A DNA stretch of 64,000 nucleotides, taken from NCBI RefSeq assembly GCF_003026105.1, contig NZ_PYNW01000001.1:372001-436000 (forward strand). The letters run 5' to 3'. The DNA is from Photobacterium sp. GB-56. Lineage in GTDB: Bacteria; Pseudomonadota; Gammaproteobacteria; Enterobacterales; Vibrionaceae. Numbering within the stretch: the stretch's first letter is position 1; each line of letters begins with the position of its first letter. A program made the position numbers and the translations under genes. Below are positions 26,631-36,668 of this stretch, piece after piece. The notes beneath the pieces are model-generated. The model was not told the origin of the DNA. It saw only the letters and a list, made by a program, of their open reading frames with translations, and searched no databases.

Positions 26631-27839
26631 TTACTTAGTCGGTTCTTGATCGATAAGCCTATCAACAATCACCGCACAAGCAGCATCACCAGTGATATTA
26701 AGTGCTGTTCTTATCATGTCAAAGATCCGATCAAGTGCAAATAACAGTGGTAGACCTTCAATGGGGATGCCAGCTGAAAGCAAAACGGCAACCACAAGGA
26801 AAGATGGGCCAGGGACACCAGCTTGTCCAACTGCGCCTAAAGTGGATGTCAAAATGATGGCGACATAGGCGCCTATGGTTAAATCAACTTGGAATATTTG
26901 AGCAAAGAAAGTTGCAACTAAACCATAGTAAATGGCATTACCACTCATATTAATTGTCGCCCCTAATGGCAGAACGAATGATGCGGTAGCGTTACTGACC
27001 TTTAATTCTTGTTCACACGTTTCCATGTTAACCGGTAATGTTGCCATAGAAGAAGCGGTTGAAAGGGCTACAATCTGTGGCTTTTTCATGGCGGATAAAA
27101 ATCTGATTGCAGAGGTTTTACTCAATATTTTTACTAGCAGGGGATAGAACACAAAACCGAAGATAGCAATGGCGACAACGTAAACAATAAACAGTTTAAA
27201 AACCACCATCAATGCATCAAAACCAAAGGTACCGACCGCATCTGCCATTAAACCAAATACACCCAGTGGCGCTATTTTCATAACAACGTTAATCATCCAC
27301 ACCATTGCATCAACGATGGCATTAATACCGTTGATTAATGGCTCACGTCGTTCTTTTTCTAGTTTAGAAACAGCGATACCAAAAAATAGACAAAACACTA
27401 ATATCTGTAAAATATTAGCTTCGGTTAAAGACTGGAATACGTTAGTCGGGATCATCCCTAATACGGTATTCCAAAACGTTGGCAGCTCGCCTTTGTCGGC
27501 ATAGGTTTTAGCAAAGAGGCCTGACACCGCATTAAGATCAATACCGATACCGGGTTTGAAAATATGTCCCATCCCCAATGCAAGTACGACAGCAATAGCG
27601 GATGTTAATGTAAAAAATAACAGAGTCGCTATTCCAACTTTACCAGCAGATTGACTGTTACCTAATCCTGCGGCACCTGAAATGATAGCAACAGCGACCA
27701 ATGGAATAACTAACATTTTGATTAGGTGGATAAAAATACTGCCCAACGGCGCAAACATTGAAGCCGAATGCCCCATCATCGCGCCAACAAATGCGCCAAC
27801 GAACATGGCAATAACAACTTGTACGCCAATATTTTTCAT
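26631..27839 (-). CDS. dicarboxylate/amino-acid:cation symporter (GltP/DctA family)
   Basis: A 402-residue transporter of the DAACS family, which imports glutamate, aspartate or C4-dicarboxylates with protons or sodium. Seen: the N-terminal IHLIKMLVIPLVAVAIISGAA, the serine-rich re-entrant loop ALSTASSMATLPVNMETC, and the TM7 motif GATINMSGNAIYYG (NMxGx-type cation site). The substrate is uncertain among acidic amino acids. I prefer the ATG at 27839 (GGAAG 5 nt upstream, MKNIG start as in GltP). The in-frame GTG at 27860 also has a good AGAGG and would add seven residues. Confidence 0.87.
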   Translation of the reverse strand: MKNIGVQVVIAMFVGAFVGAMMGHSASMFAPLGSIFIHLIKMLVIPLVAVAIISGAAGLGNSQSAGKVGIATLLFFTLTSAIAVVLALGMGHIFKPGIGIDLNAVSGLFAKTYADKGELPTFWNTVLGMIPTNVFQSLTEANILQILVFCLFFGIAVSKLEKERREPLINGINAIVDAMVWMINVVMKIAPLGVFGLMADAVGTFGFDALMVVFKLFIVYVVAIAIFGFVFYPLLVKILSKTSAIRFLSAMKKPQIVALSTASSMATLPVNMETCEQELKVSNATASFVLPLGATINMSGNAIYYGLVATFFAQIFQVDLTIGAYVAIILTSTLGAVGQAGVPGPSFLVVAVLLSAGIPIEGLPLLFALDRIFDMIRTALNITGDAACAVIVDRLIDQEPTK

Positions 27840-28141
27840 TAAACTTCCATTATTTTGCACAGTATCGACCTCTAAAGTATTGATGCAAAAGTGTAGTAAG
27901 CATAGTTGTGTTTATTTGGTTTTAATCGTTACGCGAATGTGTATTGGGTGTGTCTTTACATGCAATGATCATTGTTCGCAATCACGAGGATTGAGGTTTT
28001 CTGTTGATCGTTGAAAAAGAGTGGTAGCAATATGCATATATTAGAGTAATTGCTTATCGTTTGATGGCTTTTTATTGCATGGTTAAGTTAAAATGAACCC
28101 TTTCTTTATAGTGTTTCTTATTTCTTAATCTGGAGGCATCA

Positions 28142-28462
28142 ATGAAATACTTATCAATCAAGGCGTTTATTCAACACTATGGAAAAATGGGTCTGATACT
28201 CTGTTTGGGACAAGCATTTCTGTTATTGGTTATTATCGTTTTCAATACGATAACAATTATTAATCATTTACCAAGCGTGTGTTATTTAAATAAAGTGTCT
28301 CATGTGACATCAATTTCTTACACATTGATATGCCTTGTTTTCTTGTACTACACGATTACAAGTTTCTTTAATCGCATTCGTTTGTTGTTCAACATTTGCC
28401 TTGTCGTTAACTTTTTTCTTTTCCTTGCTTTTGTTTTTAAGCTTAGTGTGAGTTGTGTATAG
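28142..28462 (+). CDS. small membrane protein of unknown function, three hydrophobic segments
   Basis: A 106-residue protein that I do not recognise. Three hydrophobic segments are visible: MGLILCLGQAFLLLVIIVF (~16-34), a central YTLICLVFLYYTITSFF (~60-76), and LCLVVNFFLFLAFVF-type near the C-terminus. Short polar loops separate them, and basic residues (FNRIRLL) suggest positive-inside topology. GGAGG stands 6 nt before the ATG, a strong ribosome-binding site that argues the ORF is real. It lies alone between the symporter and trpA, in the opposite direction to both. Confidence 0.6.
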   Translation: MKYLSIKAFIQHYGKMGLILCLGQAFLLLVIIVFNTITIINHLPSVCYLNKVSHVTSISYTLICLVFLYYTITSFFNRIRLLFNICLVVNFFLFLAFVFKLSVSCV

Positions 28463-28591
28463 GTCGTCAATAACGCGCTATTAACGGTATTGAGAATTCT
28501 CTTATATTGTCATCAAGTATGTCTTCAAAGTTACTGTCTTTATTATTGGTGATAGATTTAAAGCACTCTTTTTCGTTAACGATAGCTATAT

Positions 28592-28640
28592 AAAAAAGCC
28601 CATACATAAACAGCATCAGTAAGCTGAAATGTATGGGCTT
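28592..28640 (-). terminator. trp operon terminator
   Basis: AAGCCCATACAT (28596-28607) pairs with ATGTATGGGCTT (28629-28640). On the minus strand, six T residues follow. It starts 21 bp after the trpA stop. Confidence 0.85.
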
Positions 28641-28660
28641 ATTACATTCGTTAGAATGCG

Positions 28661-29464
28661 TTATTTACTTGCTGCTTTCATTGATGAAATGAATGCAGAT
28701 AATTTTTCTAACATTACAGTGTTGTTTTCAAGATTTTGCTCGATAATTTTCACGACTGCTGAGCCTGAGATTGCGCCTGCAGCACCTGCAGTGATCGCCT
28801 CTTTAACTTGCTCTGGCGAAGAAATACCAAATCCTAAAATAGCTGGCGGCGCGTTATGCGCTTTAAGGCTAGATAACAAGTGATCTATTGGCATTCCTGC
28901 TTTAGTTTCAGCACCCGTTACACCTGCGCGTGATAACAAGTAAGTGTAACCACCACCGAGTTCAGAGACCGCTTGTAGTGTTGCATCATCAGCATTAGGT
29001 GGCGCAATAAAAATAGGGTGAACACCGTATTTATTTGCCGCATCACGAAACTCATGTGATGCATTAACGGGAACATCTGCAATTAATACTGAATCAACTC
29101 CAGCTTTTGCACATTGCTGATAAAAGTTATCGATGCCAGCGGCAAACACAAGGTTGGCGTACATCAATAACCCGACTGGCACGTCAGGGTATTTTTGACG
29201 AATTTGTGTTAGTAACTCAAAACACAAGGTTGGTGTGGTGCCTGATTCTAATGCGCGGATGGTTGCGCCTTGGATTGTAGGGCCATCAGCGAGAGGATCT
29301 GAAAATGGAATACCTAATTCTAAAGCATCAGCGCCAGATTCAACCAATGTATCAATGATCTTCATTGATTGCTCTGGAGTCGGATCGCCAATGGTAACAA
29401 AAGGCACAAAAGCGCCTTCATTGCGCTCAGCTAATGTGCTGAATAATTGTTGATAACGATCCAT
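28661..29464 (-). CDS. trpA: tryptophan synthase alpha chain
   Basis: A 267-residue TIM-barrel subunit that cleaves indole-3-glycerol phosphate to indole and glyceraldehyde 3-phosphate. The catalytic glutamate and aspartate are in [18 protein letters not shown] (~48-65). The phosphate-binding end is [10 protein letters not shown] (~212-221). The length is standard (E. coli 268). It is the last gene of the operon; its ATG overlaps the trpB stop by one base (TAATG), giving translational coupling suited to the alpha2beta2 complex. Confidence 0.97.
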   Translation of the reverse strand: MDRYQQLFSTLAERNEGAFVPFVTIGDPTPEQSMKIIDTLVESGADALELGIPFSDPLADGPTIQGATIRALESGTTPTLCFELLTQIRQKYPDVPVGLLMYANLVFAAGIDNFYQQCAKAGVDSVLIADVPVNASHEFRDAANKYGVHPIFIAPPNADDATLQAVSELGGGYTYLLSRAGVTGAETKAGMPIDHLLSSLKAHNAPPAILGFGISSPEQVKEAITAGAAGAISGSAVVKIIEQNLENNTVMLEKLSAFISSMKAASK

Positions 29465-30654
29465 TATAATGCTCCTTTTTCCTGCAAAATATCGTGAACA
29501 GTAAAGATATCCTTGTCACCACGACCTGATAAGTTAACTACTAGCAATTGTTCTTTTTCTGGTTCTGCATGAATAAGTTTCATGGCATAAGCTAATGCAT
29601 GAGCAGACTCAAGCGCAGGAATGATCCCTTCTTTACGTGCGAGCAATTGGAATGCATCTAGTGCTTCATCATCAGTCACTGAGCCGTATTCAGCACGACC
29701 TGTTGCATTTAAGTGAGCATGTTGTGGACCGACAGATGGGAAATCAAGACCTGCTGATACAGAGTAAGACTCTTCAACTTGACCGTGTTTATCTTGCATC
29801 AGTGGTGCTTTCATACCAAAGAAAATACCTAATGTACCGTGTTTAAGAGGTGCACCATGCATATCGGTATCTAAACCTTTACCGGCAGGCTCTACACCAA
29901 TCAGTTTCACATCTGTTTCTTCAATGAAATCTGAAAACATACCAATTGCGTTGGAACCGCCACCGACACAAGCAATAACTGCATCAGGTAGGCGACCTTC
30001 TTTCTCTACGATCTGGGCTTTAGTTTCTTCACCAATAATATGCTGGAATTCTCGTACAATCGTTGGGAATGGGTGAGGACCCGCCGCTGTGCCTAGCAAG
30101 TAGTGTGCTTTGTCATAACTTGCAGACCAATCACGCATTGCTTCATTACAAGCATCTTTTAAGGTTGCAGAGCCTGAGTGGACAGGAATAACTTCTGCGC
30201 CCATCAACTTCATGCGAAATACGTTAGGGCTTTGACGTTCAACATCTTTAGCACCCATGTAAACACGACATTTAAGACCGAGTAGTGCACAAGCAAGCGC
30301 AGTTGCAACACCGTGTTGACCGGCACCAGTTTCAGCGATGATCTCATTTTTACCCATGCGCTTAGCGAGTAATGCTTGACCTAAAACTTGGTTTGTTTTG
30401 TGCGCGCCACCGTGTAATAAATCTTCACGTTTCAGGTATAGCTTTGTTTTCGTCCCTTTCGTCAAGTTCTGACATAGCGTTAGGGCGGTTGGACGACCAG
30501 CGTATTCTTTAAGTAGTGTAATAAATTCTTGTTGAAAACTCGGATCTTGCTGCGCTTCAATAAACGCATCTTCCAATTGGTCTAATGCAGGCACTAAAAT
30601 TTGTGGTACATACTGACCACCAAATTCGCCAAAAAAGGCATCTAATTTACTCAT
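29464..30654 (-). CDS. trpB: tryptophan synthase beta chain
   Basis: A 396-residue PLP enzyme that joins indole to serine to make tryptophan in complex with TrpA. The PLP lysine lies in [15 protein letters not shown] (~80-94). [13 protein letters not shown], the phosphate-binding GGGSNAIG (~231-238) and [10 protein letters not shown] near the C-terminus are all intact. The length equals the family standard. It follows trpCF by 2 bp and overlaps trpA by 1 bp. Confidence 0.97.
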   Translation of the reverse strand: MSKLDAFFGEFGGQYVPQILVPALDQLEDAFIEAQQDPSFQQEFITLLKEYAGRPTALTLCQNLTKGTKTKLYLKREDLLHGGAHKTNQVLGQALLAKRMGKNEIIAETGAGQHGVATALACALLGLKCRVYMGAKDVERQSPNVFRMKLMGAEVIPVHSGSATLKDACNEAMRDWSASYDKAHYLLGTAAGPHPFPTIVREFQHIIGEETKAQIVEKEGRLPDAVIACVGGGSNAIGMFSDFIEETDVKLIGVEPAGKGLDTDMHGAPLKHGTLGIFFGMKAPLMQDKHGQVEESYSVSAGLDFPSVGPQHAHLNATGRAEYGSVTDDEALDAFQLLARKEGIIPALESAHALAYAMKLIHAEPEKEQLLVVNLSGRGDKDIFTVHDILQEKGAL

Positions 30655-30656
30655 AA

Positions 30657-32057
30657 TTATTTATCGTCCTTAATATTTTTGATTGCCGCGAATGCCGCAC
30701 TCAATTTATTCGAGTCTTTTTTGCCTGGCGCACTTTCCACACCAGAATTTAAATCAAGGCCATCAAATCCTAATGCTGCCGCTTGTTGTGCGTTGTCTGC
30801 ATTTAAGCCACCAGCCAGTAATATACCTTTGCGATCGCCGCTTTGGATCAACGACCAGTCGAAGCTTGTCCCTGTACCACCACTTTGATTACCTACTTTA
30901 CTATCAACAAGGTGTTTATCAACTTGGTATGCTGATAAATCAGGTAAAGCATCTGATACCCCGTGCGCTTTCCAAATTTTACATTGAGCAGGAAGTTGTG
31001 CTTTTAGCTCATTAATGTATTGCTGCGTTTCTGTGCCATGTAGCTGCACAACACTGAGTGCAAGTTGTTTTGCCGTATCGACAATTGTTTCAAGCTCTGC
31101 ATTTTGGAATACACCAACATAATCGAGTGGGGCGCCTGTCATCACATGGCGTGCTTGCTCGATATCAACACAGCGAGGGGAGTTAGAAACAAAAATTAAA
31201 CCACCGTAAACGGCACCATTTTGGTAAGCGATGGTGGCGTCTTTCGCTTCGGTTAATCCGCAGACCTTGTTATCACCAAGTAACACACGGCGTACCGCAA
31301 GATCGAGGTTATCTTCTGCCATTAACGAGCTGCCAATTAAAAAGCCATTGGCATATTGAGATAACTGGCGAATTTCTTGATTGCTGTAAATACCAGACTC
31401 TGAAATCACAATTGTGTCTGGTGATAATTTCGGTGCAAGCTGTTTAGTGCGGTCTAAATCAATACTTAAGTCGCGTAAATTACGGTTGTTAATACCGACA
31501 ACTTTCGCTTTTAAGTTAATCGCACGTTCAAGCTCTTCTTCGTTACTCACTTCGGTCAAAATGCCAAGATTTAATTGATTGGCAACATCAGCAAGGGTTT
31601 GGTATTCCTCGTCATTGAGGACTGACAACATAAGTAAAATAGCATCAGCTTGATAGTGACGAGCTAAATAGACTTGATAGGTATCAACCATGAAGTCTTT
31701 ACATAGTACGGGCTGGTGTACTTGGCCACGGACTTGAGGGAGAAACTCAAAGTTACCTTGGAAGTATTTTTCATCGGTTAGAACTGAAATCGCACTCGCA
31801 TAGTTGTTGTACACGCTTGCAATGTAATCAAGATTAAAATCGTCTCGGATCAAGCCTTTTGATGGTGAGGCTTTTTTACATTCAAGAATGAATGCAGGGC
31901 GCTCTACACCATTATCAGTATTGGATGATAACGCTTGGTAGAAGTCGCGATCACTTGGGACGAGATCATGAATAAATGAATCAAGTGGCTGTGATGCTTT
32001 ACGTGCTTCTACCCAAATTTTTTTGTCAGCAACAATTTTTGCTAATACTGTTTCCAT
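30657..32057 (-). CDS. trpCF: bifunctional indole-3-glycerol-phosphate synthase / phosphoribosylanthranilate isomerase
   Basis: A 466-residue fusion of two TIM barrels, as in enteric bacteria and Vibrio. Residues ~1-255 are Trp[27 protein letters not shown] and [11 protein letters not shown], with ISESGI and LIGSSLM. Residues ~262-466 are Trp[12 protein letters not shown], then a C-terminal GGLNADN and [16 protein letters not shown]. The protein catalyses two consecutive steps from phosphoribosylanthranilate to indole-glycerol phosphate. It lies 2 bp from both trpD and trpB. It is called trpC in E. coli. Confidence 0.96.
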   Translation of the reverse strand: METVLAKIVADKKIWVEARKASQPLDSFIHDLVPSDRDFYQALSSNTDNGVERPAFILECKKASPSKGLIRDDFNLDYIASVYNNYASAISVLTDEKYFQGNFEFLPQVRGQVHQPVLCKDFMVDTYQVYLARHYQADAILLMLSVLNDEEYQTLADVANQLNLGILTEVSNEEELERAINLKAKVVGINNRNLRDLSIDLDRTKQLAPKLSPDTIVISESGIYSNQEIRQLSQYANGFLIGSSLMAEDNLDLAVRRVLLGDNKVCGLTEAKDATIAYQNGAVYGGLIFVSNSPRCVDIEQARHVMTGAPLDYVGVFQNAELETIVDTAKQLALSVVQLHGTETQQYINELKAQLPAQCKIWKAHGVSDALPDLSAYQVDKHLVDSKVGNQSGGTGTSFDWSLIQSGDRKGILLAGGLNADNAQQAAALGFDGLDLNSGVESAPGKKDSNKLSAAFAAIKNIKDDK

Positions 32058-32059
32058 GA

Positions 32060-33070
32060 TTATCCTCGTGCTGCCAATTTTTCTACTAATTCAAAAGCTT
32101 TGCCTGATTGCATGACTTCAATAGCTTGTTGCGTATTTTGTTTAAGATCTTCTTGACCGAATAAACGTAATAGCAGGGCTACGTTGACTGCTACTGCACC
32201 AACTTGGGCAGGTGTACCTTTACCGGTTAAAATGTTAGTGATAATGGCGCGGTTCTCTTCAGGTTCGCCGCCTTTAATCGCCTCTAACGGGTAGGTATCC
32301 AAACCGAAATCAGCAGGAGTGAGAGTGTATTCGGTGATTTCGCCATTAATGATTTCCGCAACATGGGTTTCACCATGAATTGCCACTTCATCTAAACCAC
32401 TACCGTGAACCACAGCCGCACGCTTCATGCCCATGGTAGCCATGGTTTCTGCAATCGGACGAACGAGGCTATTGTCGTAAACACCCATAAGTTCAATGTT
32501 AGGTTTTGCTGGGTTAATTAAAGGCCCAAGTACATTGAAGATGGTGCGAGTCTTTAATGTTTGACGTACAGGCATAGCGTGGCGTACACCACCGTGATAT
32601 TCAGGCGCAAATAGGAAACACACGCCAAGTTCATCTAATGCGCCACGCGCGTTTTCTGGTGTCATCGCAAGGTTGATACCAAATTTATCAAGCAGATCTG
32701 AAGAGCCAGATTTGCTTGAAACGCCACGGTTACCGTGTTTCGCCACTTTAATACCACACGCTGCAGCTACAAATGCCGCAGTGGTTGAAATATTGATGGT
32801 ATTGGCACCATCACCACCTGTTCCTACGATATCGGCAAAGTCATAATCTGGGCTTGGGAAGGCGTTGGCATTAGCGACTAAAGCACTTGCGGCTCCAGCA
32901 ATTTCTTGGGGGGTTTCACCTTTAATTTTCAACGAGGTTAAAACGGCCGAAAGAATGATGGGATCGACCTCACCCTTGATAATGGCATCAAATAGGGTGT
33001 GACTCTCTTGTTGGCTCAGAGATTTTTGATCGTAGAGTTTATTGGCAATATCGTAAATTTTGTTATCCAT
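32060..33070 (-). CDS. trpD: anthranilate phosphoribosyltransferase
   Basis: A protein of about 336 residues that transfers phosphoribose to anthranilate. The PRPP-binding glycine-rich motif [14 protein letters not shown] (~78-91), [17 protein letters not shown] (~105-121) and the NPA-type segment ([10 protein letters not shown]) are intact. It is not fused to TrpG, unlike in E. coli. Two in-frame ATGs compete. That at 33070 has AAGGA at 8 nt, while that at 33076 has it only 2 nt away, so I prefer 33070. It lies between trpG and trpCF with gaps of a few bases. Confidence 0.95.
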   Translation of the reverse strand: MDNKIYDIANKLYDQKSLSQQESHTLFDAIIKGEVDPIILSAVLTSLKIKGETPQEIAGAASALVANANAFPSPDYDFADIVGTGGDGANTINISTTAAFVAAACGIKVAKHGNRGVSSKSGSSDLLDKFGINLAMTPENARGALDELGVCFLFAPEYHGGVRHAMPVRQTLKTRTIFNVLGPLINPAKPNIELMGVYDNSLVRPIAETMATMGMKRAAVVHGSGLDEVAIHGETHVAEIINGEITEYTLTPADFGLDTYPLEAIKGGEPEENRAIITNILTGKGTPAQVGAVAVNVALLLRLFGQEDLKQNTQQAIEVMQSGKAFELVEKLAARG

Positions 33071-33081
33071 AATCATCGTCC

Positions 33082-33702
33082 TTAATGCTTTGAATTATTC
33101 TTTCCGTTAGATGTTGTTACCCAATTTAAGGTCTGTGTTAAAAGCTCCGCCCCTTGTGTCGTTAGGATTGACTCCGGATGGAATTGAAAGCCACATACCT
33201 TATCTTCTTCGTTCAGTACAGCCATGACTAAGCCATTAACATCGGCGATAGTCTCTAGGCTATCAGGCACTTCTGTTGCGACTAAAGAATGGTAACGTGC
33301 AATAGAGAGAGGATTCGGTAAATTGCCAAACACTGCATGTTGGTTGTGGCTCATCATTGCAGCTTTCCCATGGACAATTTCACCTGCGCCTGAAACTTTA
33401 CCGCCGTAAGCTTCAACAATCGCTTGTTGTCCGAGGCAAATACCAATCATTGGTACTTTACCTTTCACGCGTTGGATCAGTTCGGGCATACATCCCGCAT
33501 CAGCTGGCACACCAGGACCGGGGGATAACACTAAAACGGGATTGCTTTTAGCACTAAGTGCATTTTCTACTTGCTCTGCCGTTAAGTTATTACGGTAAAT
33601 CGTTACTGGGTGACCGAGAGAACGAAATTGATCAACAAGGTTGTAAGTAAACGAATCAAAGTTGTCGAGTAGCACAATATGGGCTGGGGTTGCGTTTGTC
33701 AT
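33082..33702 (-). CDS. trpG: anthranilate synthase glutamine amidotransferase subunit
   Basis: A 206-residue class I glutamine amidotransferase supplying ammonia to TrpE. The nucleophile Cys is in [17 protein letters not shown] (~82-98), and the catalytic His-Glu pair is in QFHPESILT (~172-180). [16 protein letters not shown] at the N-terminus is typical. It is a stand-alone subunit, as in other Vibrionaceae, 11 bp after trpE. Confidence 0.96.
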   Translation of the reverse strand: MTNATPAHIVLLDNFDSFTYNLVDQFRSLGHPVTIYRNNLTAEQVENALSAKSNPVLVLSPGPGVPADAGCMPELIQRVKGKVPMIGICLGQQAIVEAYGGKVSGAGEIVHGKAAMMSHNQHAVFGNLPNPLSIARYHSLVATEVPDSLETIADVNGLVMAVLNEEDKVCGFQFHPESILTTQGAELLTQTLNWVTTSNGKNNSKH

Positions 33703-33713
33703 TGTGGTTCTCC

Positions 33714-35309
33714 TTAACCTTGATGTGCTGTGCGAATAGCGTTAATGACTGCTTGCGCTTTGCCACGCGTTTCATCGGCTTCTGCTTGTGGAATGGAGTC
33801 GTAAACCACGCCAGCACCAGCTTGAACACTTGCAATACCATTTTCAACGTAAGCTGAGCGGATCACGATACAAGTATCCATATCACCGTGACCAGTAAGA
33901 TAACCGACAGCACCGCCATAACTACCACGACGGCGTTGTTCAACATCACGGATAAGCTGCATAGCTCGGATTTTCGGTGCCCCTGTCAATGTGCCCATGT
34001 TCATACAGGCTTGGTACGCATGAAGGGCATCAAGATCGCCTCGCAATTGGCCTACTACACGAGAAACTAAGTGCATCACATGGCTGTAGCGATCAACTTT
34101 CAGTAAATCTGCCACATAGCGGCTACCCGCTTCACTGATCCTTGCTACATCATTACGTGCTAGATCCACTAACATCATGTGTTCAGCATTCTCTTTTTTA
34201 TCGCAACGTAGCTCTAATTCAATGCGACCATCTAAATCAAGGTTAATTGATCCGTCGCTGTTTTTGCCTCGTGGTCGAGTACCAGCAATCGGGTATATCT
34301 CTACTTGGTTTGAATCTGAACAATATTTCAGTGCACTTTCAGGAGAGGCGCCAAACAGGGTGAATTCTGCGTCTTGCAAAAAGAACATGTAAGGGCTTGG
34401 ATTACCAATTTTCAATGCTTTATATGCCGCGAGCGTTGAAGGGCATGGCAAAGTAAATTGGCGTGACGGCACTACTTGGAACACATCGCCATTGATAACG
34501 TATTGTTTAAGATCGTTAACCGTTTGGCAGAAATCTTCATCGCTAATAGACGCCTCTGGTTCACATTTATCTAATACTTGTGCGGGTGGCACAGGCTGAG
34601 GGTTTAAACAGATCTCTTTAATCGTTTGCAGGCGACGACTCAAATCATGATAGCTATTGGTGTAGTGCTCGCCACCAAATAAAGTTGCTTGCAGCGTGCC
34701 TTTACGACGTTGGTGATCGATAATCAACAAGGTTTCGGCAATATAGAAAATATAGTCAGGACAGTTATTGTCTTGCTTCACTTCTGGTAGCGGCTCAAAA
34801 TCAGCGACTAAGTCATACGCAAATAGACCACCTAAGAATAAAGCTTCTTTTGGGTGGTGCTTGGTATCAAAGGCATGTTGGATCAAACGTAGAGCATCGA
34901 ATGATGAAGTTTGGCGTAAGCGGCTATCCTCATCAATATCATGAGCGTGGGATGGAAATACCAAGGTTAATGTTTTTCCATCTAGTGCTGCATGAATATC
35001 GTTAGGCAGTTGGCTTTGTAAATGCGTAATGACATTCACACCATTACTTGTTAGTGCTTCCAACGTGACTTCTTTACCGCGGCAAACAATACGTACTGCT
35101 GCATCAACAAGCATTAAGCTCTTTAAATCTTGCTTAGAATCAACTTCTGCTGATTCTAATAAAAGGTTGTGCGGGCGATCGCCACAAACTGAAAAGTACA
35201 GTTCAGTGGGATCGGCAACATAAGGTACATCAAGGCTGAGAAGATTGATCTCATTAGCCGCTAATGTATTTTGCCCTAGTGGATGATTTCCTATTGAGTG
35301 AGTATTCAC
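33714..35309 (-). CDS. trpE: anthranilate synthase component I
   Basis: A 531-residue chorismate-utilising enzyme that makes anthranilate. The tryptophan feedback site LLLESAEVDSK (~49-59) is intact, so allosteric inhibition by Trp is expected. The catalytic C-terminal domain has VFQVVPSRQF, PIAGTRPRGK (~343-352), and MVDLARNDVARIS, then GTLTGAPKIRAMQLI (~454-468). Its first four bases overlap the stop of the DAHP synthase gene, so the two are translationally coupled. The pair TrpE-TrpG forms the complex. Confidence 0.97.
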   Translation of the reverse strand: MNTHSIGNHPLGQNTLAANEINLLSLDVPYVADPTELYFSVCGDRPHNLLLESAEVDSKQDLKSLMLVDAAVRIVCRGKEVTLEALTSNGVNVITHLQSQLPNDIHAALDGKTLTLVFPSHAHDIDEDSRLRQTSSFDALRLIQHAFDTKHHPKEALFLGGLFAYDLVADFEPLPEVKQDNNCPDYIFYIAETLLIIDHQRRKGTLQATLFGGEHYTNSYHDLSRRLQTIKEICLNPQPVPPAQVLDKCEPEASISDEDFCQTVNDLKQYVINGDVFQVVPSRQFTLPCPSTLAAYKALKIGNPSPYMFFLQDAEFTLFGASPESALKYCSDSNQVEIYPIAGTRPRGKNSDGSINLDLDGRIELELRCDKKENAEHMMLVDLARNDVARISEAGSRYVADLLKVDRYSHVMHLVSRVVGQLRGDLDALHAYQACMNMGTLTGAPKIRAMQLIRDVEQRRRGSYGGAVGYLTGHGDMDTCIVIRSAYVENGIASVQAGAGVVYDSIPQAEADETRGKAQAVINAIRTAHQG

Positions 35310-36319
35310 AGCGTTCTCCCTGCCGCTTCCACAAACGGTTTTAATTCCTGCATTAATTGTTCAAACATTGGTGCGGTTAATGCTTGATGACCATCAGATA
35401 AGGCTTCACATGGATTTAAATGTGATTCGACAATGATGCCATCGGCGCCAACAGCAGCTGCTGCGCGTGAGAGTGGGATCACTAACTCACGGATACCTGT
35501 TCCATGGCTTGGGTCGACCAGCACGGGCAAATGGGTATGTTGCTTTAAATAAGCGACAGCATTGAGATCCAATGTATTTCTGGTTGCTGTCTCAAACGTT
35601 CTAATACCACGTTCACACAAAATGATATTTGGGTTACCGGCATCATATATATATTCAGCAGCGAGCAGCAATTCCTCGATAGTGGCTGAAAGTCCGCGTT
35701 TGAGCAAGATCGGTTTTTTACTTTCAACGATAATTTTTAACAAGCCATAGTTTTGCATATTTCTCGCACCAATTTGAAAACAATCAATATATTGAGTCAT
35801 TTTTTCAACTTGGCTCACATCCATAACTTCAGATACGGTAGGTATACCGAGCATGTCATTGGCTTTTTTTAACAATTTTAACCCTTCAATACCTAATCCT
35901 TGGAAATCATAAGGGCTGGTGCGAGGTTTATATGCTCCACCTCGTAGTGCCATAGCACCATGAGACTTCACCATTTCAGCCACAGACAATAATTGTTGCT
36001 CTGATTCGACAGAGCAAGGGCCTGCAATAACAGCAAAACGATCGCCACCGACCGCAGCAGAGCCAAAACGTACCACTGTGTTGTGGGCTTGGACTTCTCG
36101 GCTAACTAATTTGTATTTAGTTAAAATGGGTTTTACCGTTTCAACTAAAGGGTTCGCTTCGATATTTAAGCGTTGTAAAACACGTTCATCACCTAATGCA
36201 CCTAAAACAATGCGTTCACTGCCAGGCATATATAGCGGTTTTAATCCGACACTGTCGATTAGAGCTAGTAGGCTTTTGGCATCAGCTTCTGTTGCTTGCG
36301 GTTTTAAGACAATAATCAT
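35306..36319 (-). CDS. 3-deoxy-7-phosphoheptulonate (DAHP) synthase, type I-beta, first gene of the trp operon
   Basis: A 337-residue enzyme of the Thermotoga/Bacillus-like (I-beta, KDO8P-synthase-related) class; the AroF/G/H class of E. coli is ~350 residues without this layout. An N-terminal ferredoxin-like domain (~1-75, MIIVLKPQATEADAKSLLAL) precedes the barrel. Catalytic motifs: FAVIAGPCSVES (~94-105), LRGGAYKPRTSPYDFQG (~125-141), GARNMQN (~183-189), KRGLSATIEE and DPSHGTG (~267-273). It condenses phosphoenolpyruvate with erythrose 4-phosphate, the first step toward chorismate. Its place directly after the attenuator and its 4-bp overlap with trpE show control by tryptophan. The N-terminal domain is often an allosteric site; which amino acid it binds here is not readable. 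Confidence 0.92.
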   Translation of the reverse strand: MIIVLKPQATEADAKSLLALIDSVGLKPLYMPGSERIVLGALGDERVLQRLNIEANPLVETVKPILTKYKLVSREVQAHNTVVRFGSAAVGGDRFAVIAGPCSVESEQQLLSVAEMVKSHGAMALRGGAYKPRTSPYDFQGLGIEGLKLLKKANDMLGIPTVSEVMDVSQVEKMTQYIDCFQIGARNMQNYGLLKIIVESKKPILLKRGLSATIEELLLAAEYIYDAGNPNIILCERGIRTFETATRNTLDLNAVAYLKQHTHLPVLVDPSHGTGIRELVIPLSRAAAAVGADGIIVESHLNPCEALSDGHQALTAPMFEQLMQELKPFVEAAGRTL

Positions 36320-36399
36320 GAGGTCATCCTTGTTAATGGTCGCAGTGAAGGCTAGGTGCAGTGCCCGTTTTATTTTTTATTTGGTTAAATTCGGCGTTA

Positions 36400-36426
36400 T
36401 AAAAAAGCCCGCATTGATGGCGGGCT
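36400..36426 (-). terminator. trp attenuator (transcription terminator)
   Basis: On the minus strand, AGCCCGC (36406-36412 in plus coordinates) pairs with GCGGGCT (36420-36426), then TTTTTT. It lies between trpL and the DAHP synthase gene. An alternative antiterminator can form from CGGGC near the trpL stop with GCCCG of the terminator arm, enclosing a TTGCTG/CAGCAA hairpin. Confidence 0.9.
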
Positions 36427-36443
36427 CGTTGCTATTTTGCTGA

Positions 36444-36530
36444 GTTACAGCAATTCACACCGCCCGTAAGTAGGAGTGCCACCACCAATTATTGAAGAAA
36501 ACGCATTGTTGATTTTGAATTTGCTGTAAC
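36444..36530 (-). promoter_or_regulatory. trp leader 1:2 pause hairpin arms
   Basis: Arm one lies at 36517-36530 (at the beginning of trpL) and arm two at 36444-36456 (over its stop). They are complementary over 13 bp with one bulged A. This is the expected pause/anti-antiterminator hairpin, which competes with the antiterminator depending on where the ribosome stalls. Confidence 0.8.
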
Positions 36531-36532
36531 AT
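36455..36532 (-). CDS. trpL: trp operon leader peptide
   Basis: A 25-residue leader peptide encoded on the minus strand: MLQQIQNQQCVFF, then NNWWWHSYLRAV and TGA. Three consecutive Trp codons (residues 16-18) lie upstream of the pause hairpin partner. When charged tRNA-Trp is scarce, the ribosome stalls there and allows antitermination into the DAHP synthase and trp genes. AGGG stands 8 nt before the ATG. Enteric trpL has two Trp codons of fourteen; the triple run here is a stronger sensor. Confidence 0.93.
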   Translation of the reverse strand: MLQQIQNQQCVFFNNWWWHSYLRAV

Positions 36533-36623
36533 GTAAGAGCCCTATTAGGTATTAGTTACATTTTTTCTATCAGCTAAATGTACGTGATGCCTTTCAAGTA
36601 AGTATTGGATACTTGGTATCTAC

Positions 36624-36641
36624 GTACTAGTAAACTAGTTC
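36624..36641 (-). promoter_or_regulatory. TrpR operator
   Basis: The minus strand reads GAACTAGTTTACTAGTAC, which differs from the E. coli trp operator GAACTAGTTAACTAGTAC by one base. It covers the -10 region of the trp promoter, so TrpR would block RNA polymerase. trpR itself is not in this window. Confidence 0.92.
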
Positions 36642-36657
36642 ACGATTATAAAGTCAA
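36629..36657 (-). promoter_or_regulatory. trp operon sigma70 promoter
   Basis: On the minus strand, -35 is TTGACT (36652-36657) and -10 is TTTACT (36629-36634), spacer 17 bp. The arrangement and overlap with the operator match E. coli trp. The -35 lies only 11 bp before the divergent rnm ATG. Confidence 0.9.
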
Positions 36658-36668
36658 GAATAAAACTT

